Source: Thermococcus sp. | GTDB lineage: Archaea > Methanobacteriota_B > Thermococci > Thermococcales > Thermococcaceae | Assembly: GCF_015523185.1 (NCBI RefSeq) | Contig: NZ_WAKV01000077.1 | Span: forward strand, 1-41,969 | Length of the DNA: 41,969 nucleotides | Direction: 5' to 3' | Shown here: piece by piece, positions 14,935-24,098 of the stretch | Layout: every line of letters begins with the position of its first letter | How positions within the stretch are numbered: position 1 is the first letter of the stretch | The notes under the pieces: generated by a model | What the model was told of the DNA's origin: nothing | The model's database searches: none | What the model saw: only the letters and a program-made list of their open reading frames with translations | Translations under genes and position numbers: made by a program

Positions 14935-16383
14935 ATGGGGAAGGTAAAGCGCGAAAAGTGGAGCAACGAGTTCAGCGAGTGGTATAACGAACTCCTTGAG
15001 ACGGCTGGAATAATCGACAAGCGGTATCCTGTCAAGGGTATGAACGTCTGGCTCCCCTACGGTCTTAAGATTATGCGCAATATAGAGGCATTCATAAGGG
15101 CCGAAATGGAGAGAACAGGCCACGATGAGGTTCTCTTCCCGGCTCTAATCCCCGAAACGGAGTTCCAGAAGGAGGCCGAGCACATAAAGGGATTTGAAGA
15201 CGAAGTCTATTGGGTCACACATGCAGGTTTGGACCCCTTGGATGTGAGGCTCATCCTTCGTCCCACGAGCGAGACCGCTATGTACTCCATGTTCTCCCTC
15301 TGGATTCGCTCCCACGCTGACCTGCCCTTCAAGGTCTATCAGATAGTGAACGTCTACCGCTACGAGACCAAACACACCAGGCCCCTCATCAGGGTCAGGG
15401 AAATCAGCCGCTTTTTCGAGGCCCACACCGCTCACGCTGACTTTGAAGACGCGGAGAGGCAGATTAAGGAGGACCTCGAGATATTCGACCGGCTCGCTAG
15501 GTTCCTCGCCCTGCCCTACATCATCTCCAAACGCCCGGAGTGGGACAAGTTCCCCGGTGCCTACTACTCCCTCGGGGCGGAGATAATGATGCCCGACGGC
15601 AGAACCCTTCAGATAGGTACGATGCACAACTATAAACAAAACTTCGCCAAGGCCTACGACATAAAATACGAGACTGAAAGCGGAGAGCATGAGTACGTCC
15701 ACCAGACGACTTTCGGAATGAGTGAGAGGCTTTTAGCGGCGGTTATAGCTGTCCACGGCGACGACAACGGGATGGTTCTCCCACCTACAATTGCCCCTAT
15801 TCAGGTCGTAATCGTGCCCATCCCGAAGAAAGATGCCAACGTTGATGTCTTCGCGTACGCGAGGGAAATTGCCGAGGAGCTTAGAAAAGCCGGCTTCAGG
15901 GTTCACGTTGACGAGCGTGATATAAGACCGGGCAGGAAGTACTACGACTGGGAGCTGAAGGGAGTTCCCCTTAGAATCGAGGTCGGCCCGAGGGACGTTG
16001 AAGGGAGGAAGGCAGTTATAGCGAGGCGCGACACAATGGAGAAGTTCACCGTCGAGCGCGACAATATTGTTGAAGACGTCAGGAAGACCCTAGATGAGAT
16101 TCACGAGAACCTCTACAACAGGGCAAAGAAATTCCTTGAGGGCCACATCAAGCGCGTTGATATGATAGAAGAAGCTAAAGAGGTCTTTGAGGACAGGCGC
16201 GGAATAGTCGAGATTCCGTGGTGTGGCGAGGAGGAGTGTGGCCTTAAAATGGAAGAAGAGCTCGATGCAAAGATGCTCGGTGTTCCCTACCCACTTGAGA
16301 CCGCTAGGGCTCCCGAGGGGAAGAAGTGCCCGGTCTGTGGCAGGGAGGCGAAGTTCATAGCGAGGTTCGCGAGAACCTACTGA
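14935..16383 (+). CDS. proS: Prolyl-tRNA synthetase (archaeal/eukaryotic type)
   Basis: A 482-residue class II aminoacyl-tRNA synthetase charging tRNA-Pro. Visible features include the motif 2 region (RPTSETAMY... [20 protein letters not shown]), the anticodon-binding domain ([27 protein letters not shown]...HVDERD), a C-terminal cysteine-containing zinc-type domain (CGEEECG ... CPVCG) and the invariant C-terminal tyrosine (FARTY). The start at 14935 follows AGGTGGT; in-frame GTG codons at 14926 and 14929 form that site. Downstream poly-T at 16386-16405 looks like a terminator. Confidence 0.97.
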   Translation: MGKVKREKWSNEFSEWYNELLETAGIIDKRYPVKGMNVWLPYGLKIMRNIEAFIRAEMERTGHDEVLFPALIPETEFQKEAEHIKGFEDEVYWVTHAGLDPLDVRLILRPTSETAMYSMFSLWIRSHADLPFKVYQIVNVYRYETKHTRPLIRVREISRFFEAHTAHADFEDAERQIKEDLEIFDRLARFLALPYIISKRPEWDKFPGAYYSLGAEIMMPDGRTLQIGTMHNYKQNFAKAYDIKYETESGEHEYVHQTTFGMSERLLAAVIAVHGDDNGMVLPPTIAPIQVVIVPIPKKDANVDVFAYAREIAEELRKAGFRVHVDERDIRPGRKYYDWELKGVPLRIEVGPRDVEGRKAVIARRDTMEKFTVERDNIVEDVRKTLDEIHENLYNRAKKFLEGHIKRVDMIEEAKEVFEDRRGIVEIPWCGEEECGLKMEEELDAKMLGVPYPLETARAPEGKKCPVCGREAKFIARFARTY

Positions 16384-16385
16384 AC

Positions 16386-16405
16386 TCTTTTTTCCCTCTA
16401 TTTCC
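16386..16405 (+). terminator. T-rich terminator after proS
   Basis: The stretch CTTTTTTCCCTCTATTTCC directly after the proS stop is a T-rich tract without a hairpin, as expected for intrinsic archaeal termination. The next gene, on the same strand, begins at 16449. Confidence 0.45.
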
Positions 16406-16448
16406 AAAGTAAATTACCCGGAAGTAAATCACGGTGGGGAGAGGTAAC

Positions 16449-18071
16449 ATGATACTCGGAGTCCACGACGGCCACGACGCTGGAGCGGTTCTGATAGACG
16501 GAGAGAGAATTTTTGCCGTTAACGAGGAGCGCTTGAACAGAATCAAGAAATACCGCGGTTTTCCGAGGCTGAGCATAAAAAAGGTTCTTGAGATGGCCAG
16601 CGCCAGTCCTGAGGACGTCGATGTTATAGCCGTTGCGGGGATTTTCAGGAGACAGAAGCGCCTCCTTGAGCTTGAGGAAAACCTGGGGGCAATCTTTGGT
16701 GGGGACTTCAAGAGGAAGGTCTTATTCGTCGAGCACCACCTCGCTCATTCCGCGTCAGCTTACTATACATCAGGCTGGCGCGAGGCACTGGCGGTTAGCA
16801 TAGACGCGGCGGGAGATGGACTGAGTTCCTCGATTTACATAGCGAGAGACGGTGAGATGGTTAGGATTGCCCAGAGCACTTACCTTGATTCTCTCGGCGA
16901 TTTCTATGCCTCTGTTACAGAACTGCTCGGCTTCAGGCCAATGCGACACGAGGGCAAGGTTATGAGTTTGGCCGCATACGGAAGGCCTACATACGACTTA
17001 AGCGCGATAATCGAGCTGAATGGACTGAGCTTTGACAACCACCTTAAGGTTATCGGCGTCGAAGCTACTAAAAAACTTGCCGAGTTCTTTGGCTATCCCC
17101 TTGAGAGCGCAAAGAGAATAGCCGATGAGATGAAGCGCGGAAACCTGAATGGGAAGCTCCAGAGAAAGGCGATAGAAATAGCGGCCAGTACTCAGGCTCA
17201 CCTTGAAAAGCTGATTGAAGAGCTCGGTCTGAAACTCGAGGACAAAGGAGTTCCGGTGGCGTACGCAGGGGGAGTCGCCCAGAACGTCAAGGCGAACGCA
17301 GTTCTTAGAAAAATCGTCGGCGACGACAACCTCTGGGTCTTTCCGGCTATGGACGACGCTGGCTTGGCTTTTGGGGCGGCGGTTTTTGTGAAGGCCCAGA
17401 TGGAGAGGCTTGAGGGTAGGTGGAGACCATTCAAGCTTGAGCACGTCTACCTCGGGCCGGCTTACAGTAGGGGGGAAGTGGAGGACTTTCTCGAGGAGAA
17501 TGGCCTCAAATACGAGGAGGTGAGCGACGTTCCGTCGTTTGTTGCAGACGTCTTGGTGGAAGGGAAACTTGTTGGCCTCTTCCAGGGAGCTATGGAATTC
17601 GGACCCAGAGCCTTAGGAAACCGCTCGATTTTAGCCGACCCGGGAGATGAGGGCGTCAAGGAAAGGCTCAACGTTGCCCTGAAGAGAGACGTCTTCCAGC
17701 CCTTCGCGCCCTCTCTCCTATGGGAGAAAGCAGGAGAATACCTCGAAGACTTAAACGGGACTCCCAACGAGTTCATGACTATGAGCTACGTCGCGAGCGA
17801 GGACTTTAGAAAGGAAGCACCTGCAGTTGTGCACGTTGACGGCACGACCCGGCCCCAGGCGGTAAGGGAGGACGTCAACCCCGTGTATTATCGCATAATT
17901 AAGGAGTTCCATAAAAAGACAGGGATTGGGGCGGTGCTGAACACGAGCTTCAACATGCACGGCGAACCAATAGTCTGCTCGCCAGAAGATGCCCTAAGGA
18001 CGTTCAGAAAAGCCGGACTGGACGTTCTGGTAGTCGAGGGCTTTGCGGTGTGGGAAAAGAAGAGAACCTAA
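16449..18071 (+). CDS. NodU/CmcH-family carbamoyltransferase
   Basis: A 540-residue protein predicted to transfer a carbamoyl group from carbamoyl phosphate to an alcohol or amine, via carbamoyl adenylate in studied relatives. The N-terminal Kae1-like ATPase fold shows VHDGHDAGAVL and the metal-binding HHLAH (residues 96-100). SIDAAGDGLSSSIY, AYAGGVAQNVKAN and the C-terminal FQGAMEFGPRALGNRSILADP region with NTSFNMHGEPIV are hallmarks of the family. The ATG follows GAGAGGTAAC. The natural acceptor in Thermococcales is unknown to me. The stop overlaps the end of the convergent racemase pseudogene. Confidence 0.9.
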   Translation: MILGVHDGHDAGAVLIDGERIFAVNEERLNRIKKYRGFPRLSIKKVLEMASASPEDVDVIAVAGIFRRQKRLLELEENLGAIFGGDFKRKVLFVEHHLAHSASAYYTSGWREALAVSIDAAGDGLSSSIYIARDGEMVRIAQSTYLDSLGDFYASVTELLGFRPMRHEGKVMSLAAYGRPTYDLSAIIELNGLSFDNHLKVIGVEATKKLAEFFGYPLESAKRIADEMKRGNLNGKLQRKAIEIAASTQAHLEKLIEELGLKLEDKGVPVAYAGGVAQNVKANAVLRKIVGDDNLWVFPAMDDAGLAFGAAVFVKAQMERLEGRWRPFKLEHVYLGPAYSRGEVEDFLEENGLKYEEVSDVPSFVADVLVEGKLVGLFQGAMEFGPRALGNRSILADPGDEGVKERLNVALKRDVFQPFAPSLLWEKAGEYLEDLNGTPNEFMTMSYVASEDFRKEAPAVVHVDGTTRPQAVREDVNPVYYRIIKEFHKKTGIGAVLNTSFNMHGEPIVCSPEDALRTFRKAGLDVLVVEGFAVWEKKRT

Positions 18072-18740
18072 AACTCACTCGCAACCTCTATGAGCTTCCT
18101 CATGTGAATCTCAACGGTGTCAACGACTTGGGCATTAACATCGCCCGGCTTGACAACCAGTGGCAACTCCGTACAGCCAAGGATAACGCCCTCAACTCCT
18201 TCCTCTATGTATTTGTTGATTAGGTTGAGCACCAGGCCTCGCTCCTGAAGTTCTCGGACATCAGTTCCTCCTCGATGTCGAGCTCGTCCATCTTGTCCTC
18301 GCCCGGCGTAACGACATCAAATCCTGCTTTTCTGAGTGCGTTCTTGTAGAAGTCCGCCGTCATCGTTGTTTTTGTTCCGAGAAGGAGAACCTTCCTAACG
18401 CCCCTTCCTTTCATCTTCTCGATGAGTGCATCTATTATACCCACCATCGGGACATTCACGGCCTTTTTCACGTCGGGAAAGACGATGTGAGGATGTTTGC
18501 AGTTAACGCTATAACCTCGGTCCCAGCCCGTTCAGGGGCCTTTGCCGCGTTAATGTGTATCTCCTTCCTCACCTCCCAGCCGTTCGGGTTGTGTATGAAC
18601 TCCTTGAAGTTTATGGAGTAGATTCTCAGCTCGGGATAAACGTAGGGCTCGAATTTTCCCTGCTTATTTCGAGGTATTTCTTGTAGTAGTAAAGCGTTGA
18701 TTCCGGGCTCGTTCCGCCGACGAGACCTAGTTTTCTTCAT
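18068..18740 (-). pseudogene. Aspartate/glutamate racemase family pseudogene
   Basis: Conceptual translation on the minus strand recovers nearly a whole racemase if frames are changed: MKKTR, then VGGTSPESTLYYYKKYLEIS, then KFEPYVYPELRIYSINFKEF, then HPHIVFPDVKKAVNVPMV (frame change near 18480), and finally VLNLINKYIEEGVEGVI with LGCTELPLVVKPGD in yet another frame from about 18237 to 18068. The second catalytic-cysteine motif GCTELP survives, while the first (normally CNTPH) is damaged. At least four frame shifts are required, so it is inactive as written. An intact, different member of the family is at 31012-31716. Confidence 0.8.
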
Positions 18741-18748
18741 AGTAACCA

Positions 18749-19075
18749 CTATGTGGATAGAAGAGCGGGAATATGAACCATTTGATTAAAAAAACGAAAG
18801 ATTAAACCGGGCACGAGTTGATAAAGACAATAAAAGTCCCCCGAAGTTCGAATTTCTCTGTCTTCGCCCACGCGCGGAGCTGGAGGTTTATTGAGAATTA
18901 TTGGCAACACTGAGATGCCAACGGCACCGAGGGCCACGAAACTTCGTCCGTCCGAGGCTCCTCTTGAAAGCTCCCAAAAGAACCCTTGAAACTGTGCCAT
19001 GAGGATTATCAAAGCTGAGACAAGCTGAAAGAGTGTTACTCCTACGTATGGCAACGGTTCGTTAAAACCCACCAT
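18749..19075 (-). CDS. Small hypothetical membrane protein, possibly a fragment
   Basis: A 108-residue reading frame with two hydrophobic stretches (VGVTLFQLVSALIILMAQF and FVALGAVGISVLPIILN) separated by a hydrophilic loop, then an unremarkable tail. I recognise no family. No ribosome binding site is clear before the ATG. It ends beside a racemase pseudogene, so it may also be a remnant of a longer membrane protein; the tail after about residue 70 does not look conserved. Confidence 0.3.
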   Translation of the reverse strand: MVGFNEPLPYVGVTLFQLVSALIILMAQFQGFFWELSRGASDGRSFVALGAVGISVLPIILNKPPAPRVGEDREIRTSGDFYCLYQLVPGLIFRFFNQMVHIPALLST

Positions 19076-19112
19076 TTAGCACAACCTTGGAGGATAAAGT
19101 TGGGAAGAGACC

Positions 19113-20321
19113 TTAAAAGGCTATCCTCTCTATTTCGTCCCAGAGCCTTTCGGCCAGCTCCCTCTTGTTCATCTTTGGCAGTCTCTTAACACCTTCCCTA
19201 GACACGAGCAGAACCTCGTTTTCTTCGCTTCCAAATGCCCTGAGCGTGTTTGCGACAACCAAATCGCTTCCGGCGCGGGCAATCTGTTTCCTTGCCTCTT
19301 CAACGAGCTTCTCCTTACCCGTCTCTGCCTTGAAGCCAACCAGAAACACATCGGGCTGGAGCTCCTTAACGCGGTCTATTATCTTTGGCGTCGGTTCAAG
19401 CTCAAGCGTTAGAGTTTTTCCGCTCTTTATCTTTGTCTCCGCCCTGTTCTTGACCCTGAAGTCGCTGACGGCCGCGGCCAAGACGACGACGTCGTATTTT
19501 TTGGCCTTCAGCTCGTTCTCTATTGCTTCCAGCATTTCCTCTACTGTCTCTACTTCAATCTGGTTCTCGACAAAACTTGGAACGCTTCCCCTCGTTCTGA
19601 TGAGCGTCACCTCAGCACCGCGAAAATCCGCTTCCTCCGCTATGGCAACACCCATCTTCCCACTGCTCGCGTTGGTTATGTAGCGGATGGGGTCTATGTA
19701 CTCCCTTGTCGCGCCTGCTGTAACCAAAACGCGCTTACCCTCAAGTGTCTTGGGATGGAGCTTTTTGATGACGCGGTAGACTATCTCGTCTATTGAAGCC
19801 ACCTTAGCCTTGCCCTCCTCGAAGCGGGGCCCTATGAATTCAACGCCGAGCTTTTTGAGCTTCTCGATGTTCTCAAGCACTATCGGGTGCTCGTACATCG
19901 TTGAGTGCATTGCTGGGGCTATCATTACAGGCGTGTGGGCGAAGGCGGTAGTTACGACGGTCGTAACGGGGGTATCGTCTATCCCATTGGCTATCTTTCC
20001 GATGGTGTTGGCCGTCGCTGGGCAGACGAGAATCAGGTCGGCCTTGTTCTCGTGTTCCCCGGCGAGTTCAACGTGCTCAATGAAGCCTGTTATTTCAGTC
20101 ACGACAGGATTACCTGTGGCGAACTCCATGGCGTAGGGGTGAATTATCTTTTGGGCGTTCTCGCTCATGACCGCGTGAACTTCCGCTCCATGTCTTATGA
20201 GCTCCCTTGCGAGCTTCACGCATTCAACCGCCGCTATGCTACCAGGAATTGCTAGAATGATTTTCTTGCCGACGAGCTTTCTGCTCTTGGTGGCGTAAAT
20301 CAGCCTTACGTGATGGAGCAT
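19113..20321 (-). CDS. coaBC: Bifunctional phosphopantothenoylcysteine decarboxylase / phosphopantothenate-cysteine ligase
   Basis: A 402-residue cytosolic coenzyme A biosynthesis enzyme. The N-terminal half is the FMN-dependent CoaC decarboxylase (AIPGSIAAVECVKLARELIRHGAEV; PAMHSTMYEHP corresponds to the family PxMNxxMW motif, with His for Asn). The C-terminal half is the CoaB ligase (VTAGATREYIDPIRYITN, SSGKMG, and AAAVSDFRVKN). The start at 20321 follows a GGTGG site; the GTG at 20330 overlaps that site. Together the halves convert phosphopantothenate plus cysteine to phosphopantetheine. Length is normal. Confidence 0.96.
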   Translation of the reverse strand: MLHHVRLIYATKSRKLVGKKIILAIPGSIAAVECVKLARELIRHGAEVHAVMSENAQKIIHPYAMEFATGNPVVTEITGFIEHVELAGEHENKADLILVCPATANTIGKIANGIDDTPVTTVVTTAFAHTPVMIAPAMHSTMYEHPIVLENIEKLKKLGVEFIGPRFEEGKAKVASIDEIVYRVIKKLHPKTLEGKRVLVTAGATREYIDPIRYITNASSGKMGVAIAEEADFRGAEVTLIRTRGSVPSFVENQIEVETVEEMLEAIENELKAKKYDVVVLAAAVSDFRVKNRAETKIKSGKTLTLELEPTPKIIDRVKELQPDVFLVGFKAETGKEKLVEEARKQIARAGSDLVVANTLRAFGSEENEVLLVSREGVKRLPKMNKRELAERLWDEIERIAF

Positions 20322-20369
20322 GGGAACCACCGGGGAGGGTTCGAGGGGGTGGTTAAGAAGGTAATGCCT

Positions 20370-20888
20370 TTAGACTAAAACCAGTTCTTTGTCGGACTTG
20401 CTGGGCAGGTTGGTTCTTAGCTGTATGAAGAGCCCTCCGTCAACAATTGAGCTCCTGACCTTCTCCGTTTCGAGAAGGTTGACCTTTCCGATTGTCAGCT
20501 TGAGGACGGCATCAACGAGCTCCTGGGGGGCGCCTGCTGAGGTGCCGACGATGATTGTGTCTGGGTAGAACTTGCTGACGTTGTAGAGGAGCAGTATAAC
20601 GACCGGGTAGGAACCCTCGGAAACGTCCACTCTAAGGAGAAATGCCTCGTGGATGAGCCGGCTTGCTTCTCCCTCATCTACAATCGTAACTTCAACCGGG
20701 ACATCGACCGTGGAGGCCAGCCTGAGGAGGAAGGTTTGAAGGGCGTTCTTTGAGACTGTGGTTCGAACGATAACGCTCTCTGTGTCCTCGCGGTAGTAGA
20801 CCCACTGGAGCTTGGAGTCCTCCTTAAGTATAACGTCCATAACACTGTTGAGCCCCTTGAGTGGAATCTCGAACTCCAGTGACATCAT
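20370..20888 (-). CDS. Conserved-looking protein of unknown function
   Basis: A 172-residue soluble protein rich in alternating beta strands and helices (VIVRTTVSKNALQTFLLRLAS, YPVVILLLYNVSKFYPDTIIVG). No signal peptide, cysteine pair or catalytic motif is visible and I do not recognise the family. ATG codons at 20888 and 20885 are both possible; GAGGGG lies 7 bases before the first. It lies 48 bases upstream of coaBC on the same strand and may be cotranscribed with it. Confidence 0.7.
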   Translation of the reverse strand: MMSLEFEIPLKGLNSVMDVILKEDSKLQWVYYREDTESVIVRTTVSKNALQTFLLRLASTVDVPVEVTIVDEGEASRLIHEAFLLRVDVSEGSYPVVILLLYNVSKFYPDTIIVGTSAGAPQELVDAVLKLTIGKVNLLETEKVRSSIVDGGLFIQLRTNLPSKSDKELVLV

Positions 20889-20974
20889 GGTTGTTCCCCT
20901 CTTAATATTAGTGTAACTTTAATTTGTGTCTGCGTCGATTCTACCCTTTATTAAGTTATTGGAAAGCCTACTAA

Positions 20975-21732
<758 letters not shown>

Positions 21733-21746
21733 CTTACCACCCCTGT

Positions 21747-21794
21747 CCCCGCTGGTTTATGTTATGAAAGAACTGTATCCAGCACTTGGAGGGG
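21747..21794 (-). promoter_or_regulatory. Stem-forming leader before crcB
   Basis: On the minus strand GGGG/CCCC (21791-21794 with 21747-21750) and CCAGC/GCTGG (21779-21783 with 21751-21755) can pair, giving a 9-bp interrupted stem in the roughly 75-base leader between the putative TATA box and crcB. It does not match the crcB fluoride aptamer. It may be an mRNA structure, processing site or chance pairing. Confidence 0.3.
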
Positions 21795-21812
21795 CTAACT
21801 AATTAGACCTAT

Positions 21813-22247
21813 TTAAAATTTTTTGGTTTTGTCCCCAAAAGCATAGGACATGTAATAGTGTATTAACTCTTCGGCCTTTGAAAAGTCCCTCTCTTTCAAG
21901 CCAAGCATTTTTCTCAACCTTTTGTTCTCGGCTATCAACCCCGAGAGAGTTATCGCAAGGTTTTGATTGTCCGCGGCAGAGTAATAAGCCCTGAACTTTA
22001 GAGGTGACCACTTTCCCTCGAGCTCGTAGAGTTGTTCTTCAAGTTTTTCAATATCTTTTTCAAGCTGGGATATCTCCTCCTCGCTGATGGACTTATCCAA
22101 ATACCCATTGAGGAGTATTATCCTGAGTGCCTCCTCAACCCGGAAACCGTTTCTTTTACATACTTCCTCTATTTTTTTCCATATATCATCCGGGACGTTA
22201 AACGTTACTTTTCTCCACTTTCCCCTTCCACGCACCACTATCTTCAT
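21813..22247 (-). CDS. Ribbon-helix-helix-like plus coiled-coil protein
   Basis: A 144-residue protein. The N-terminal 50 residues (KWRKVTFNVPDDIWKKIEEVCKRNGFRVEEALRIILLNGYL) have the strand-helix-helix pattern of ribbon-helix-helix DNA-binding domains. Residues about 55-80 (EEEISQLEKDIEKLEEQLYELE) form a coiled coil, followed by a helical segment. It overlaps the preceding coiled-coil gene by 4 bases (ATGA), which indicates translational coupling. It is the last gene of the riboswitch-led block before crcB. A regulator or scaffold role is inferred. Its stop codon overlaps the putative crcB TATA box. Confidence 0.7.
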   Translation of the reverse strand: MKIVVRGRGKWRKVTFNVPDDIWKKIEEVCKRNGFRVEEALRIILLNGYLDKSISEEEISQLEKDIEKLEEQLYELEGKWSPLKFRAYYSAADNQNLAITLSGLIAENKRLRKMLGLKERDFSKAEELIHYYMSYAFGDKTKKF

Positions 22248-22549
22248 TTTTTCCCACCTATCTGCTTTCTCAGTGTTTCGTTTTCCCGGCTCAGCTCACT
22301 TCTAAGTCTAATCATGTACTCCCTGTCCCGTTTTGCCCTCTCCTCAAACTCAAGGAGTTCCCTGTAATGAACTTCCATCTCTTTGAGCTTTTTTGAGAGT
22401 TTTTCCTTTTGCTCAAGAAGAATCTCGTATTTAAGAGCTTTTAAAGTTCTTTCAAGTCCTTCAACATCTCTCAGTCTCTTCTCTATTTCCTTTCTGTTTT
22501 TTCTGATTCTTTCGAGCTCTTCGCCACTCACCTCAATTTCAATAACCAT
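22244..22549 (-). CDS. Short coiled-coil protein
   Basis: A 101-residue, highly charged helical protein (SGEELERIRKNRKEIEKRLRD and onwards) that is essentially one long coiled coil. The start at 22549 is preferred because GAGGAGGG lies about 8 bases upstream; it then overlaps the end of the preceding gene by 22 bases. Its stop overlaps the next start by 4 bases. No family is recognised. Shared heptad character with the next gene suggests the two proteins may interact. Confidence 0.65.
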   Translation of the reverse strand: MVIEIEVSGEELERIRKNRKEIEKRLRDVEGLERTLKALKYEILLEQKEKLSKKLKEMEVHYRELLEFEERAKRDREYMIRLRSELSRENETLRKQIGGKK

Positions 22550-23196
22550 CTCTTTTCCCTCCTCTTTTCTCTGCATTCCGGTCCAATTTCCCTACCTGCA
22601 AAGAACTCGATAGTCTCAGTAAGAGCTCGTTTCTCTTTCTCATTGGGTTTTCTCTCTGACCTGTAGTCAAAGCTCTGGACAAAACTCTCAAGCCTCTTGA
22701 AGAGCCCTTCAAGTTTCCTCCTTTGGATTCGTGCTAATTTCTCCTTAAGTTTTTCATCATTAATCCTGCTTAATAAATCTTCATAGTGCCTTCTGCATAA
22801 TATGGAGGGAGAATTTTCGTATAAGTCAATAAAAGAGGAAAATCTCTCGGAAAAAGATTCAAGAAGAATCTCCTCTTTTTCTGATGAGAGTTTGCATAGG
22901 AGACACTCCTCTGTAGCTTGACCACCCCTGAGGTACCACATCAGGACGTCCTTGTAGATTACCGAGATACCGTGTGGACCGAGGAGGGGATTTGAAAGGG
23001 CAAGCCGCAGTGTCTTCCATGCGTGCCGTGGGCATAGTCCTAGGCTCTTTTGAAAGGCTTTTCTGACCTCGGGGTCGTTGGGATGTTCGTAGAGTATTGT
23101 TTCAATCTCTTCCTTTTCGAACTTTTCAATTAACCTGCAGACAGGACAGCCTTCCTCCTCCAGTGAGTGTTTAATCTCGATTTCAATTATGTCCAT
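22528..23196 (-). CDS. DUF6062-like protein with two Cys-Cys-Cys-His sites
   Basis: A 222-residue helical protein containing two similar units: C17-x2-C20 ... C55-x2-H58 (GCPVC, LCPRHAW) and C98-x2-C101 ... C134-x2-H137 (CLLC, LCRRHY). Each set could bind zinc or an Fe-S cluster. The pattern resembles the DUF6062 group, whose function I do not know. The tail is strongly charged and helical. The start at 23196 follows GTGAGGGAC; a GTG at 23205 would overlap the preceding stop. It is the second gene behind the fluoride riboswitch. Confidence 0.7.
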   Translation of the reverse strand: MDIIEIEIKHSLEEEGCPVCRLIEKFEKEEIETILYEHPNDPEVRKAFQKSLGLCPRHAWKTLRLALSNPLLGPHGISVIYKDVLMWYLRGGQATEECLLCKLSSEKEEILLESFSERFSSFIDLYENSPSILCRRHYEDLLSRINDEKLKEKLARIQRRKLEGLFKRLESFVQSFDYRSERKPNEKEKRALTETIEFFAGREIGPECREKRREKRWLLKLR

Positions 23197-23201
23197 GTCC
23201 C

Positions 23202-24071
23202 TCACGGAAGGTATTTTCTCATTGAATCAACCACTGCTAGGGCCCTATAGGTGTTTTGGAAGTTTGAAATACCCAGCTCAAGGCTCCTTCTAAAGCCCCC
23301 GTTGGGGTTCTGAATCTGCCTGATAAACCATACGTGCCTTCTGGGGCATGTTGGTGTCTCGTTTTGAAGTTCTAAACCTCTAGTTGCGTAAAACGTTGGC
23401 TCGAGGTAAGGTGGAAGGCTGTAGGGAACCTCAGTGAACCCACCCCAGTCGCTACAGAGCTCACAGTTCCTAAAGTGTGGGCTCTTAGGTGGCCTGTAGC
23501 CGAGAGTATAAAGAGTAAACAGAGCTTGATACGTCATTGTGGTCGTTGGTTGCTTTACACCATAGCCGTTGCCGTTGCGGAACTTCATGACAAAGGCCCT
23601 TATGGCGTCCTTTTCCTCGGAATCAAATTTCACTCCTATTTTCTCAAAAGCCTTTGTAACCCAGTACGTGGCCTCGAGTGGTGTCGCCGTTCCAAACTCC
23701 TCACTTCCACCGAGACCGACGGCGAACTTGCCTTCCGCTGGGTTGTATTTGGTGAATACTATATCGCTCTTCTCCCTCGCAAGGTCTTTGGCACCGAGGA
23801 TGGCGAGGCCTTCGAGGGCCATTGCTATTGCCACTACAGCAGTCTGGGGCTGTATGGACTTAGACAGGAATTCTATTGTTTTCTCCGGTTCTGGAAACTC
23901 AAGTCCAAGAAGGTCATAGATTTTGACAGCGTAGTAAGTATCGTTCACGTTGGTATCTTCAAGAACACTGACGAAGCAGTAACCACCATCCTCATGACGT
24001 CTTTCTTCTACGTAACGGATGGCCTTATTAACGTCAACGTATCTACCAATTTCATACAGCTTCGAGCCCAT
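23202..24071 (-). CDS. Prenyltransferase/terpenoid-cyclase-like alpha-alpha toroid protein
   Basis: A 289-residue protein with repeated helix pairs each following a Gly-rich turn: HEDGGYCF...NDTYYAVKIYDLLG, NGNGYGVKQP...TYQALFTLYTLG, DWGGFTEVP...EPTFYATRGLEL and NPNGGFRRS...NTYRALAVVDSM. This is the pattern of protein prenyltransferase beta subunits and squalene-cyclase toroids. The classical zinc ligands of prenyltransferases are not evident, but CELC (203-206) and CPRRH (242-246) could bind metal. The start follows GGGAGGTGAG within a possible hairpin, and the mRNA begins with a fluoride riboswitch. It heads a tightly packed operon. Enzymatic activity is unproven. Confidence 0.8.
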   Translation of the reverse strand: MGSKLYEIGRYVDVNKAIRYVEERRHEDGGYCFVSVLEDTNVNDTYYAVKIYDLLGLEFPEPEKTIEFLSKSIQPQTAVVAIAMALEGLAILGAKDLAREKSDIVFTKYNPAEGKFAVGLGGSEEFGTATPLEATYWVTKAFEKIGVKFDSEEKDAIRAFVMKFRNGNGYGVKQPTTTMTYQALFTLYTLGYRPPKSPHFRNCELCSDWGGFTEVPYSLPPYLEPTFYATRGLELQNETPTCPRRHVWFIRQIQNPNGGFRRSLELGISNFQNTYRALAVVDSMRKYLP

Positions 24072-24076
24072 TCTCT

Positions 24077-24098
24077 CACCTCCCGTAGAGAACAGGCG
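24077..24098 (-). promoter_or_regulatory. Possible hairpin enclosing the ribosome binding site of the toroid gene
   Basis: Just upstream of the ATG at 24071, TTCTCT and AGAGAA can pair with the loop ACGGGAGGTG holding the ribosome binding site. It lies immediately 3' of the fluoride aptamer pseudoknot and may be its expression platform acting on translation. Pairing is seen in sequence; the switching role is inferred. Exact ends are approximate. Confidence 0.4.

Noticed and set aside
21733-21812. A second fluoride aptamer directly before crcB
   Set aside because: The leader lacks the GGGCGATG opening, the pseudoknot complement and the TGATG signature; only a generic stem is present.
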